Source: JACDAN01 sp035707105
Lineage (GTDB): Bacteria > Actinomycetota > Thermoleophilia > Gaiellales > Gaiellaceae
Assembly: GCA_035707105.1 (NCBI GenBank)
Contig: DASSUI010000038.1
Coordinates: 1-42,162, forward strand
Length of the DNA stretch: 42,162 bases
Reading direction: 5' to 3'
Shown here piece by piece: positions 30,061 to 38,400 of this stretch (position 1 is the first letter of the stretch; the number at the start of each line of letters is the position of its first letter). The notes beneath the pieces are model-generated. The model saw only the letters and a program-made list of their open reading frames with translations. It did not search any database and had not been told where the DNA came from. The position numbers and the translations under genes were made by a program.

Positions 30061-30909
30061 GTGCGGTTGACGATCTGGGGATGCCGCGGCTCGGTGCCAA
30101 CGCCGGGGCCGAACACAGTGGTCTGCGGCGGGAACACGTCGTGCGTCGAGGTGACGCTCGACGACGGGACGTTCCTCGTCCTCGACGCGGGCACGGGGAT
30201 CCGAGACCTCGGCGACCGGCTCCTCGAGCAGGGGACGACCTACATCCCGCTCCTCCTGACGCACCTCCACCTGGATCACGTCGAGGGGCTCCGCTTCTTC
30301 GGCCCGCTGTGGGACGAGCGGGTGACCGTGGACATCTGGGGGCCGCCGTCGCCGGTCATGAGCCTCGAGGACCGGATTGCGCGCTCCTTCTCCCCGCCCC
30401 TGTTTCCGATCGACCTGGGCGACGTCCCCGCAAAGGTGACGTTCCGGGACGTGCCGCGCGAGCCGTGGACGATCGGCGGAGCGACGGTGACCGCCGCGCT
30501 GGTCGCCCATCCCGGGCCGACGCTCGGCTATCGGATCGAGGCCGACGGATCCGTTTTCGCCTACCTGCCCGACCACGAGCCGGCGCTGACGGGGATCGGT
30601 GCGAGGTCGACCGATTGGATCTCGGGGGCGGCGGTGGCGGAAGACGCCGACCTGCTGCTCCACGATGCGCAGTACTTCGACGACCAGTACGAGGCCCGCG
30701 TCGGTTGGGGACACTCGAGTGTGGACGACGCGATCGCCTACTCCCGTGCGGTCGGCGCGCGGCGGCTTCTTCTCTTCCACCACGAGCCGCAGCACTCGGA
30801 CGACGTGTTGCTGAGGTTGGAGGACCGTGCCCGGTCGCTCGCCGACGGGGACGAGGACGAGGAGCGGCCGTCGCTCGCCCGCGAGGGTATGGTCGTCGAG
30901 CTCGCCTAG
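30061..30909 (+). CDS. MBL-fold metal-dependent hydrolase
   Basis: A 282-residue metallo-beta-lactamase-fold enzyme. The N-terminal WGCRGSVPTPGPNTVVCGG is typical of a phosphodiesterase/RNase Z-like subgroup. THLHLDH (67-73) binds metal, with further ligands in VAHPGPTLGY, HDAQYFD and FHHEPQHSD. The role could be hydrolysis of a cyclic nucleotide or other phosphodiester, but this is not proven. GTG start 11 nt after the PAS stop. Its TAG overlaps the TAG of the convergent NlpC gene in one CTAG. Confidence 0.83.
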   Translation: MRLTIWGCRGSVPTPGPNTVVCGGNTSCVEVTLDDGTFLVLDAGTGIRDLGDRLLEQGTTYIPLLLTHLHLDHVEGLRFFGPLWDERVTVDIWGPPSPVMSLEDRIARSFSPPLFPIDLGDVPAKVTFRDVPREPWTIGGATVTAALVAHPGPTLGYRIEADGSVFAYLPDHEPALTGIGARSTDWISGAAVAEDADLLLHDAQYFDDQYEARVGWGHSSVDDAIAYSRAVGARRLLLFHHEPQHSDDVLLRLEDRARSLADGDEDEERPSLAREGMVVELA

Positions 30910-31397
30910 CTAACCAGCCGGCGCGCGCCGACCAGGCGAAGGCCGTAGTTCGAGCGGTTCAGCGCGACCACCTCGACGGTGCGTCCCGACTGCGGGGCGT
31001 GCACCATCCGCCCCCGCCCCACGTACATGCCGACGTGGCCGAGCCCCGAGAAGAAGAGCACGTCGCCGGCCTTCAGCGCCGAGCGTCGCACCGGGCGGCC
31101 GAGCCCGTAGAGGGCGTACGAGCTGTGCGGCACCGCGACGCCGTTCCGGCTGTACGCCCAGAGGACGAGCCCGGAGCAGTCGAAACCGCTCGACGGTGAC
31201 GATCCGCCCCACCGGTAGGGGATGCCGATCGCCTCGAGCGCGACCTTCGCGGCGCGCTCGCCGATCGTCGGCTTCGCGGCCGGGCGTTCCCGCCGCGGCG
31301 GCCCGTCGAGTCGCGCGAGGCCGTCCGGCGCCGCGCAGCCGAAGGCGACCGCGGCGAGTGCGAACGCAAGCAGACGGCTGCGGAAACGGAGCGGCAT
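30906..31397 (-). CDS. NlpC/P60 cell wall endopeptidase
   Basis: A 163-residue exported protein: a signal segment (1-23, a weak non-canonical lipobox AFGC) and an NlpC/P60 domain. The catalytic Cys74 is in FDCSGLVLW, His121 in GHVGMYVG and His133 in MVHAP. It cleaves peptide bonds in peptidoglycan stems. It starts at ATG 31397 with no obvious Shine-Dalgarno; a TGGACA-16-TACAGT promoter candidate gives a ~65-nt leader. No SH3 or LysM targeting domain. Confidence 0.85.
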   Translation of the reverse strand: MPLRFRSRLLAFALAAVAFGCAAPDGLARLDGPPRRERPAAKPTIGERAAKVALEAIGIPYRWGGSSPSSGFDCSGLVLWAYSRNGVAVPHSSYALYGLGRPVRRSALKAGDVLFFSGLGHVGMYVGRGRMVHAPQSGRTVEVVALNRSNYGLRLVGARRLVS

Positions 31398-31467
31398 AGG
31401 AAGAGAGGAACGTCGGGCGGCGCGAAAACACGCGGCGGCGCGGCCCTGGCCTGTTCGTCAGCGCCGC

Positions 31468-31495
31468 ACTGTAGTCACGAAATCGGATCTGTCCA
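31468..31495 (-). promoter_or_regulatory. Promoter candidate of the NlpC/P60 gene
   Basis: On the minus strand TGGACA (31490-31495) and TACAGT (31468-31473) are separated by 16 nt, upstream of the ATG at 31397. It is the best -35/-10 pair I see in this 184-bp gap; the rest of the gap shows no further gene. Confidence 0.4.
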
Positions 31496-31581
31496 CCCCT
31501 GGGGCGACGAACGGCCGCGCGCGGGTCGTGCCGAGAACGAGGGATTGAACAGCTCGAAACTGGGGACGATTTCAGTGAGCG

Positions 31582-32292
31582 GTGCCTGCCGTCACGCACC
31601 TCTGTCCGTCGCCGACGCGCGTGGCTGCGCTCGCCTGCGGCGGCGTTCTGGCCGCGGTGACCGCCTTCGGTTCTCCGGCCGGTGCGACCGCGGTCGAAGC
31701 GTGTGGCAAGGCGGGCTACTCGTACGCCGGGTTCCAGAGCGCCGGCGCCGCGCACGGTGTACGCGCGACGCTCGCCGCGCTGGCGAGCCCCCAGGTCCGG
31801 AACGGTCATGTCGCCGCCTGGGTAGGGGTCGGCGGGGTCGGCGCGGGCCCGACCGGGAGGGACCAGTGGCTGCAGGTCGGCTTGAACGCATTCCCCGGAA
31901 CGGGCAGCAACCTCTACTACGAGGTCTCCCGCGGCGGCACGCCCAGCTACCACGAGCTCGCCGCCGGGGTCGAAGCGGGAACCCGCCATCGTGTCGCCGT
32001 GCTCGAGGTCGCCGCGCGGCCCGGCTGGTGGCGCGTGTGGCTCGACGCGCGCCCCGTATCCCGGCCGATCCACCTGCCGGGCAGCAGCGGCCGCTTCGCG
32101 CCGATCGCGACCGCGGAGGCGTGGGACGGCGGCACCCGTGTCTGCAACCGGTTCGCCTACCGCTTCGACCGCCTCGCGGTCGCAGGGAACCGCGGCGGGA
32201 CTTGGAGGCGCTTCGCGTGGGGTCAGCGCTTCCAGGACCGCGGCTACCGGCTGACCCGGGGCCGCGGGTCGTTCGTCGCGGCCGTCGCCTAG
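31582..32292 (+). CDS. Secreted beta-sandwich protein, possibly G1 peptidase-like
   Basis: A 236-residue protein with a signal peptide (ca 1-37). The rest is predicted mostly beta. AAWVGVGG, DQWLQVGLNAF and YYEVS, and a later TAEAW, are laid out like G1 (eqolisin) glutamic peptidases, with Gln in WLQVG and Glu in TAEAW at the catalytic-type positions. The resemblance is short and I cannot confirm it, so activity is uncertain. GTG start. Its TAG overlaps the TAG of the convergent L,D-transpeptidase. It is flanked by wall-active enzymes. Confidence 0.68.
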   Translation: MPAVTHLCPSPTRVAALACGGVLAAVTAFGSPAGATAVEACGKAGYSYAGFQSAGAAHGVRATLAALASPQVRNGHVAAWVGVGGVGAGPTGRDQWLQVGLNAFPGTGSNLYYEVSRGGTPSYHELAAGVEAGTRHRVAVLEVAARPGWWRVWLDARPVSRPIHLPGSSGRFAPIATAEAWDGGTRVCNRFAYRFDRLAVAGNRGGTWRRFAWGQRFQDRGYRLTRGRGSFVAAVA

Positions 32293-33008
32293 GGGACGAT
32301 CCTGATCGGCGTCCCGAGCGGGACGAGCCTGCTCATCCGCAGGATGGCCGAGTTCTCGACCCGGACGCATCCGTGGGACACCGCTTGGCCGAGCAGCCAC
32401 GGCGTGGGCGTTCCGTGGATGCCCACGATCCCGCCGCCGGGCCAGTCGCTCAGGCTCGAGTACGCGCTCGTCTCGAAGGCGAACACACCGAGGACCGGGT
32501 ACCGCGGGCGCGGGATCTTCGCGGCGACGTAGAAGTACCCGACGGGCGTCGTCATCCCCGGCGCTCCGACGGCGACGCGGGTTCTCAGCTCGAGTCGCCG
32601 CCGGTGGCGCACCTCGAGCTGCCGCCTGCTCAGGTCGATCCGGATCTCCTTCCGAACCGGCTCGAGCGTGACGCTCTCCGCGGGTATCCAGCCGGCACGC
32701 CCGTTCGGACGTCCTGGGACGCTGGTCCTGTACCAGGCAGGCTTGCCGTCGGCGTCGCGCCGGACGCCGAGCGCGAAGACGACCCGCGGCCGGAAGTCTC
32801 GCCGGAACTGGCTGAAGACGACCATTCGACGAGCGTGCAGGTCGGGCCGCGCACGGACCGTCACGCGCGGCCACTCGAGGAAGCCCGCGGCCCGAATCAC
32901 CTCAGTATCCGGCGCGGCCCGCGCTCCTCCGGCGAACCAGAGGAGCGCGAGCGCTACGACGGCGACGAGGCTAGCCGGTGAACGGCGGCTGGAACACGCC
33001 GACCGCAC
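32289..33008 (-). CDS. L,D-transpeptidase (YkuD)
   Basis: A 239-residue exported enzyme. A signal/anchor (about 12-32) precedes an SH3-like N-terminal region and a YkuD domain from about 122. The catalytic motif HGT...SHGCVR has the active Cys214. It forms 3-3 cross-links or attaches proteins to peptidoglycan. GTG at 33008 overlaps the end of the surface protein gene by 38 nt on the same strand, so the two are probably cotranscribed; possible roles in anchoring it to the wall are inferred. Confidence 0.87.
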   Translation of the reverse strand: MRSACSSRRSPASLVAVVALALLWFAGGARAAPDTEVIRAAGFLEWPRVTVRARPDLHARRMVVFSQFRRDFRPRVVFALGVRRDADGKPAWYRTSVPGRPNGRAGWIPAESVTLEPVRKEIRIDLSRRQLEVRHRRRLELRTRVAVGAPGMTTPVGYFYVAAKIPRPRYPVLGVFAFETSAYSSLSDWPGGGIVGIHGTPTPWLLGQAVSHGCVRVENSAILRMSRLVPLGTPIRIVP

Positions 33009-36000
33009 CGATCCTCCTCGTCGCGCACCTCTTCGGCTTGTTGACCATCCGCACGACGATGACTCCGGCTGTGCGCGGCCGGACCGCGATGCGGACGCGT
33101 CCGTAGCGGTTGGTGACGCCGGTCTTCCTGATGCCGGCGCCCTTGATCAGGATGCGGACTCCCTTCACTCCGCGCCCGTTGAGGCCGACGCCCACCCGGA
33201 CGACGGTCTTGCGACCGACCGGGAGGGAGCGAGGCCGGACGGTCATGATCGGGCAGACCTCCGGCGGCTGGAGCTTGCTCCTGACGAGCGTCTCCTGCGT
33301 CGCCCTGTTGTTCGCGGGGTTGGTGTCCGTCTCCTTACCGGTGACGGTGGCCGTGTTCACCTGGGTCCCGGTCTTCATCGCCTTCACGACGACCGTGATG
33401 ACGACTTGGCCGTCGCGGGGGACCGTGCCGAGCGAGCAGCTGATGACCGGTCCGCCCGTGCAGGTTCCCTGCGTGGTGCTCACCGAGACGTACTGCGTTC
33501 CGGCCGGGAGCTGGTCCTCGACGGTCACGTTCGTGGCCGTGTCGGGACCGGCGTTCCGGACTGTGAGCGTGTACGTGAAGTTCGAGCCCACGAACACCGG
33601 CGCCGTCGGGCCGGTCTTCGTGATCGAGAGGTCGATCGCAGGCGGCGGGACGTCGTCGTTGGTGACCGTGCAGGTCTTGACCTGTCCGATCGCCAGCGTG
33701 CCCGTGCAGTCGGCCGAGTAGGCGGCTGCGTAGCCGGGCGGTCCCGTCTCCGACACGGTGTAGGTGCCGGGGTCGACCGTGACCTCGGTCCCTGGTGCTT
33801 CTGCGCCGGGGAAGGAGGCCGGGTCGGTGCCCGGGTCGTCGACCGTCATCGTGAAGTTGCCGGCGACCGCCGTCCCGACGTTGTCGTTGACCACGTGCTT
33901 GATCACGATCAGCTTCGGCGCGATGTCGTCGTTGGTGACGGTGCAGGTCTTGGTCTGTCCGATTGCGATCGTGCCGGTGCAGTCGGCCGAGTAGCTGTCG
34001 GCGTAGCCCGCGGGGCCGGTCTCGGAGACCGTGTAGGCGCCGGGGTCGACCGTGACCTCGGTCCCTGGTGCTTCTGCGCCGGGGAAGGAGGCGGGGTTGG
34101 TGCCCGGGTCGTCGACCGTCATGGTGATGTCCGCCGCGACTGCTGTGCCGCCGTTGTCGTTGATCACGTGCTTGATCACGGTCAGCTTCGGCGCGATGTC
34201 GTCGTTGGTGACCGTGCACGTCTTCGTCTGTCCGACGGCGATCGTGCCTGCGCAGTCGGCGGAGTAGCTGGCCGCGTACCCGGACGGTCCGGTCTCGGTG
34301 ACGTTGTAGGCGCCCCCGTCGACGCTGACGACGGTGCCGGGTGTTTCTGCGCCCGGGAAGTCGTCCGGCGTGTCGTTGATCCCGCCGGAGTCGAGCGTGA
34401 AGTCACCGGCGACCGCTGTGCCGCCGTTGTCGTTGATCACGTGCTTGATCACGATCAGCTCGCCCGCGACGTCGTTGTTGGTGACCGTGCACGTCTTTGT
34501 CTGTCCGACGGCGATCGTGCCTGCGCAGTCGGCGGAGTAGCTGGCCGCGTACCCGGACGGTCCGGTCTCGGTGACGCTGTAGGCGCCCCCGTCGACGCTG
34601 ACGACGGTGCCCGGTGCTTCTGCGCCCGGGAAGTTGTCAGGCGTGTCGTTGATCCCGCCGGAGTCGAGCGTGAAGTCCGCGGCGGTCGCTGTGCCGCCGT
34701 TGTCGTTGATCACGTGCTTGATCACGATCAGCTCGCCCGCGACGTCGTTGTTGGTGACCGTGCACGTCTTGGTTTGCCCGACCGTGATCGTGCCGGCGCA
34801 GTCGGGCGAGTAGCTGGCCGCGTAGCCCGACGGTCCGGTCTCGGTGACGTCGTAGGCGCCGGGGTCGACCGTGACCTCGGTCCCTGGTGCTTCTGCGCCG
34901 GGGAAGGAGGCGGGGTTGGTGCCCGGGTCGTCGACGGTCATCGTGAAGTCGGCCGCGGCGGCGGTGCCGCCGTTGTCGTTGATGACGTGCTTGATCACGG
35001 TCAGCTTCGGCGCGATGTCGTCGTTGGTGACTGTGCACGTCTTCGTCTCCCCGACCGCGATCGTGCCCGTGCAGTCGGGCGAGAAGCTCGACGAGTAGCC
35101 GGCAGGGCCGGTCTCGGACACCGTGTAGGCGCCCTGGTCGAGGGTGACGGTCGTGCCGGGTGCTTCTGCGCCGGCGAAGTCGTCCGGCGTGTCGTTGATG
35201 CCGCCGGAGTCGAGCGTGAAGTCACTGGCAACCGCGGTGCCGCCGTTGTCGTTGATCACGTGCTTGATCACGGTCAGCTGCGGTGCGACGTCGTCGTTCG
35301 TGATCGTGCAAATCGCGCTACCGCCGGGCGGAATGCCCGTCAGGGACGAGCAGCCGTCGGTCGCATTCGTCTGCGTGTAGCCGCTCGGCCCGGTCTCCGT
35401 GACGGAGTACGTGGCGTTCGGCTGGATCGAGACGGCCGTGCCGGGGGACGCGGCACCCGGGAAGCTTCCCGGGACCGGGTTGCCGCCGGTCACGTTCATC
35501 GTGAAGGCGGACGCCGTCGCCGTCCCGCCGTTGTCGTTCACGACGTTCTTGATCACCGTCAGCGTGACCGGCTGGAGGACGTTCGTGAACGTGCAAGTCG
35601 TGGCCAAGCCGGACTGGATCGTGATGCCGGTGACCTTGTGGTTGGCATTGTCGAAGGTCCCCGTCGACGTCGTCCCGTCGGCGAGCTTGCACGAGGCGCT
35701 GCTGAGACTCCAGCCCGTGGGCACGGTCTCGGTCACCGTCTCGACGTTCGTTCCGGCCACCACCCCGATCGGCGGGTTGGACCCGGAGCCGACGATCGTG
35801 TACGTCGAGGGAACGCCGGCCGGAACCGGTTCGACGGCGAACGGGAAGCTCGTCGTCGTGTCGTTCCCCGCCTCCTTGACGATCACCAGGAACCCCGCGC
35901 CCGGCGTGACGATGCAGTCGAACGGGTTGTTGTTCCCGCCGTTCCCCGCGGAGGGGTACGAGCAGACGTTCACCAGCAGACCGCCGGGGATCAGCGCCTT

Positions 36001-36627
36001 CGGGATGTTGACCTGGAGGGTCGAGTCGTCGGGGTAGTTCGAGCCGTCCGGAGAGAACGGGTCGGTGTCGGTGATCAGGTTCGACGTCCGGTCGAGGCCG
36101 CCCGAGCCGATCGTGCCGGCGGTGACGCCTACGACGGGAAGTGGCGTCGGATTCGTGCACCGGTCGTTCTTGTCGTCGGAGCACGCAAACAGCATCGGCG
36201 AATCGGCCGTGAGCTTGGCCACGGTCGGATCTGCATTTGGATTCTCGATCCGCGCGCAGAGGGCGAAGTCCACGTTCCCGTCGCCGTCGGAGTCGAACAG
36301 CGCACAGGCGTCACCGGTCTGCCCGGTGCCAGTCCACATGTCCGTCGAGTCCCAGCTCCAGAACAGCTTGTACATCGTCTGGTCGCTGTCGTCGCGACCC
36401 ATCTGCGTCAGGTCGACCTGGTCGGAGTTGACGTCGTTCACGCCCTCCTGGTCGACGACGGTGAAGAAGGTCGCGGGGATCTCGGCCGCGACGCTGGCGC
36501 TAGGCAGGATCGCGACCACGGAGACGACCGCGGCCGCAAAAAAAGCGGCTAACGCCGCGACACCTGCCGAGCGGAGTTTCGAGCGCAGGGCATGCGCCCC
36601 TTCCGGGCTCCTGCCAAGGTCTTCCAT
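32971..36627 (-). CDS. Large surface protein with seven prealbumin-like repeats and DUF11
   Basis: A 1218-residue secreted protein: a signal peptide (ca 25-50); an N-terminal domain with DSDGDGNVDF, a calcium-type loop (ca 50-240); one degenerate and seven full tandem repeats of ~91-95 residues (LTVIKHVINDNGGTA to CTVTNDD) resembling prealbumin/SpaA-like folds, each with a Cys pair; a DUF11 domain (LSITKTGPTAPVFVG); and a C-terminal Ig-like domain. No LPXTG motif. It is probably a stalk-like surface or matrix protein. ATG at 36627 has GAGGGGG 8 nt upstream. Codon use is less GC-rich than in its neighbours. Confidence 0.85.
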   Translation of the reverse strand: MEDLGRSPEGAHALRSKLRSAGVAALAAFFAAAVVSVVAILPSASVAAEIPATFFTVVDQEGVNDVNSDQVDLTQMGRDDSDQTMYKLFWSWDSTDMWTGTGQTGDACALFDSDGDGNVDFALCARIENPNADPTVAKLTADSPMLFACSDDKNDRCTNPTPLPVVGVTAGTIGSGGLDRTSNLITDTDPFSPDGSNYPDDSTLQVNIPKALIPGGLLVNVCSYPSAGNGGNNNPFDCIVTPGAGFLVIVKEAGNDTTTSFPFAVEPVPAGVPSTYTIVGSGSNPPIGVVAGTNVETVTETVPTGWSLSSASCKLADGTTSTGTFDNANHKVTGITIQSGLATTCTFTNVLQPVTLTVIKNVVNDNGGTATASAFTMNVTGGNPVPGSFPGAASPGTAVSIQPNATYSVTETGPSGYTQTNATDGCSSLTGIPPGGSAICTITNDDVAPQLTVIKHVINDNGGTAVASDFTLDSGGINDTPDDFAGAEAPGTTVTLDQGAYTVSETGPAGYSSSFSPDCTGTIAVGETKTCTVTNDDIAPKLTVIKHVINDNGGTAAAADFTMTVDDPGTNPASFPGAEAPGTEVTVDPGAYDVTETGPSGYAASYSPDCAGTITVGQTKTCTVTNNDVAGELIVIKHVINDNGGTATAADFTLDSGGINDTPDNFPGAEAPGTVVSVDGGAYSVTETGPSGYAASYSADCAGTIAVGQTKTCTVTNNDVAGELIVIKHVINDNGGTAVAGDFTLDSGGINDTPDDFPGAETPGTVVSVDGGAYNVTETGPSGYAASYSADCAGTIAVGQTKTCTVTNDDIAPKLTVIKHVINDNGGTAVAADITMTVDDPGTNPASFPGAEAPGTEVTVDPGAYTVSETGPAGYADSYSADCTGTIAIGQTKTCTVTNDDIAPKLIVIKHVVNDNVGTAVAGNFTMTVDDPGTDPASFPGAEAPGTEVTVDPGTYTVSETGPPGYAAAYSADCTGTLAIGQVKTCTVTNDDVPPPAIDLSITKTGPTAPVFVGSNFTYTLTVRNAGPDTATNVTVEDQLPAGTQYVSVSTTQGTCTGGPVISCSLGTVPRDGQVVITVVVKAMKTGTQVNTATVTGKETDTNPANNRATQETLVRSKLQPPEVCPIMTVRPRSLPVGRKTVVRVGVGLNGRGVKGVRILIKGAGIRKTGVTNRYGRVRIAVRPRTAGVIVVRMVNKPKRCATRRIGAVGVFQPPFTG
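33640..35562 (-). repeat. 273-bp tandem coding repeats
   Basis: Seven direct units: six of exactly 273 bp (landmark CACGTGCTTGATCAC at 33892, 34165, 34438, 34711 and 35257, and with one change at 34984) and one of 285 bp. Units are nearly identical and fall into two alternating sequence types in their middle part. They encode the ~91-residue repeats of the surface protein and are likely to vary in number. Confidence 0.9.
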
Positions 36628-36812
36628 AACGGCCACCCCCTCGTGGCACGGCAATCCGCGCCACAGCTACACAGATTGGAGAGACTGCGTAAACCTGCAG
36701 AAATCTCCACTCAAAGGATGCATCCGCCTCCGTACGGCGGCATCGGCGGCGCCCCCGATGGGCCTGCGGAGAACCCGCAAACGGCCTGCAAATCGCGCTG
36801 TTCTTGCCGAAT

Positions 36813-37817
36813 CTAGGGAAATCCGGAGACTTCCGGTGCGAGATCGAGGCGGCCGCCGTCCCGGCACTCGCCCGGAAGCGCGTAGGCCGGGCTCTGCCGG
36901 CCGCGGATCGCGTTCTCCACGAGCTGCGCGCGCATCAGCCTCCTCGCGCTGCTCTCGGAAAGGCCCATGCGCTTCGCGATCCGGACGCCGGACTGCAGCG
37001 CGTAGCACTCGGTCGTTCCCTCGTCGGCCACACCGCGCAGGTGCCAGGCCTCGTGTGCGAGCACGGCGATCGCGCGGCCCGTCTCGTTCGACCGGATCTC
37101 TCCCTCGAAGGCGGCCCGGTAGAGCGCCAGGCAGCGCTCCGGCGTCAGGTACGCGAGGTCGCCGCCGACGAGCGCGACGCCGTCCGCGTGCTGCACGGCG
37201 CCGACGTACTCGCCGGCCTCGTCGCAGCGGATCGTGACCGGCTTGCCGGCGACGAGCGACGCCTCGCGCGAGAAGCGCGCGGTCGCCTCGGCGCGGGTCG
37301 TCTCGTCGAGGCCGCTCCAGCCGGTGTGGCTCTCGACGAGCCAGAAGACCAGCACGAGCGCGCCGATCACCCCGAGACCGGCGAGGAGACGAAGCAGCGC
37401 GCGACGGCGCCGCGGCTCCTCGAGCAGCGGCGCCTCGTCGAGGTCCGGCTCCTCCGCGTCCAGGTCGCGGGCCTCGGCGATCAGCGCCTCGACCTCCTCC
37501 TCCGTCTCCCCGGCGTACGGGACCCACAACTCGTCGTCGCCCTCGCGGACGAGCAGCAGTTCCTCGGCGTCCTCGTCGTAGCCGTAGAGCTCCCGGTCCG
37601 TCTCCTGCGGGCCGCGATCCGACCGGCGCGGGGACGCGGGGCGAAGGCCGCCGGCGAAGAAGTGCAGCTCGAGGCCGAGCGCGATCAGGAACGGCAGCCA
37701 GATCGGCACCGCAGCCCGCAGCGCGTACGGCCCGAAGATCCACGCGAGGACGAAGACGATGAGCGCGATCCGCGCGATCGTCGGCGCGCTCGGAAGTCGA
37801 TCGGCGACACGCTGCAC
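36813..37817 (-). CDS. Membrane protein with HExxH metalloprotease-like motif
   Basis: A 334-residue protein: two N-terminal helices (13-30 and 38-56), an acidic cytoplasmic stretch, a third helix (about 141-160), then a domain of ~170 residues. HEAWH at 255-259 with E266/E270 following resembles the zinc site of gluzincin-like metalloproteases. I do not recognise a named family and catalysis is inferred. GTG at 37817 has TACCGT ending 6 nt upstream, suggesting a leaderless mRNA. The 185-bp gap to the surface protein start holds that gene's leader, with a small hairpin (TGCGG/CCGCA) and nothing else clear. Confidence 0.7.
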   Translation of the reverse strand: MQRVADRLPSAPTIARIALIVFVLAWIFGPYALRAAVPIWLPFLIALGLELHFFAGGLRPASPRRSDRGPQETDRELYGYDEDAEELLLVREGDDELWVPYAGETEEEVEALIAEARDLDAEEPDLDEAPLLEEPRRRRALLRLLAGLGVIGALVLVFWLVESHTGWSGLDETTRAEATARFSREASLVAGKPVTIRCDEAGEYVGAVQHADGVALVGGDLAYLTPERCLALYRAAFEGEIRSNETGRAIAVLAHEAWHLRGVADEGTTECYALQSGVRIAKRMGLSESSARRLMRAQLVENAIRGRQSPAYALPGECRDGGRLDLAPEVSGFP

Positions 37818-37823
37818 GCCTCG

Positions 37824-37829
37824 ACGGTA
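37824..37829 (-). promoter_or_regulatory. -10-like box before the HExxH protein gene
   Basis: On the minus strand TACCGT ends 6 nt before the GTG at 37817, with no Shine-Dalgarno between. The same hexamer precedes the MMPL gene. Confidence 0.45.
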
Positions 37830-37859
37830 GCGCCGGGCGGGCAGACGACAGGCTGCCCG

Positions 37860-38390
37860 CTAGGAGGTGGTCAGCGGCTCGAAGCGCAGCAACACGACGC
37901 CCGAGTCGTACGACGCGGCCTCGAGGAGCCGCATGCGGATCGTGTCGCCCTGATACGGCCGCGTGCCATCTCCCCAGACCGTCGGATGGAGCCAGAACCG
38001 CAACTCGTCGACGAGGCCGTTCGCGATCAGGTGGCGCGCCAGCTCGCCGCATCCGATCAGGAACAGGTCACCGTCGAGCTCGCTCTTCAGTGCGGAGAGC
38101 GCCTTCAGGACGTCACCGTCGAGCGCCGTCGCGTTCCAGCCGAGGTCCCCGCGCAGCGTCCGCGAGGCGACGAACTTCGGCATCGGGTTGAGCAGGTCTG
38201 CCCACTCGCCCGTCTGCTGCGACCAATACGCGGCGAGGCCCTCGTAGGTCGTCCGGCCCATCACCATCCCGGCTTCGCCGACGAACTGGTCACGGGCCGC
38301 GCGATCGTGCCCTCCCTCGGAGACGAACCAGTCGGCGACGTCCGTGACGCCGTCGACCGTCATCGTCGTCGTGTTGATGAGCCTGCTCAC
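37860..38390 (-). CDS. RibD C-terminal / DHFR-like reductase
   Basis: About 176 residues of the dihydrofolate reductase/RibD C-terminal fold. MVMGRTTYEG and DLFLIGCGELARHLIANGLV are diagnostic NADPH-binding and core segments, and LHPTVWGDGTRP follows. Members are usually of unknown specificity in actinobacteria. GTG at 38390 has GGGAAGG upstream; a longer form from ATG 38417 would overlap the hemerythrin gene by 17 nt. It follows the hemerythrin gene by 10 nt, suggesting cotranscription. Confidence 0.85.
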   Translation of the reverse strand: MSRLINTTTMTVDGVTDVADWFVSEGGHDRAARDQFVGEAGMVMGRTTYEGLAAYWSQQTGEWADLLNPMPKFVASRTLRGDLGWNATALDGDVLKALSALKSELDGDLFLIGCGELARHLIANGLVDELRFWLHPTVWGDGTRPYQGDTIRMRLLEAASYDSGVVLLRFEPLTTS

Positions 38391-38400
38391 CAACCTTCCC

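Noticed and set aside
31398..31581. c-di-AMP (ydaO-type) riboswitch before NlpC/P60
   Set aside because: Such switches often precede wall hydrolases, but I could not find the conserved junction or GGGGTGAAT-like core.
33640..35562. CRISPR-like array
   Set aside because: Repeats are 273 bp, contiguous and coding; there are no unique spacers.
32668..36552. 1294-codon open frame antisense to the surface protein
   Set aside because: GC-rich third positions and periodic repeats keep the opposite strand open; its product is low-complexity Arg/Gly/Asp with no family features.
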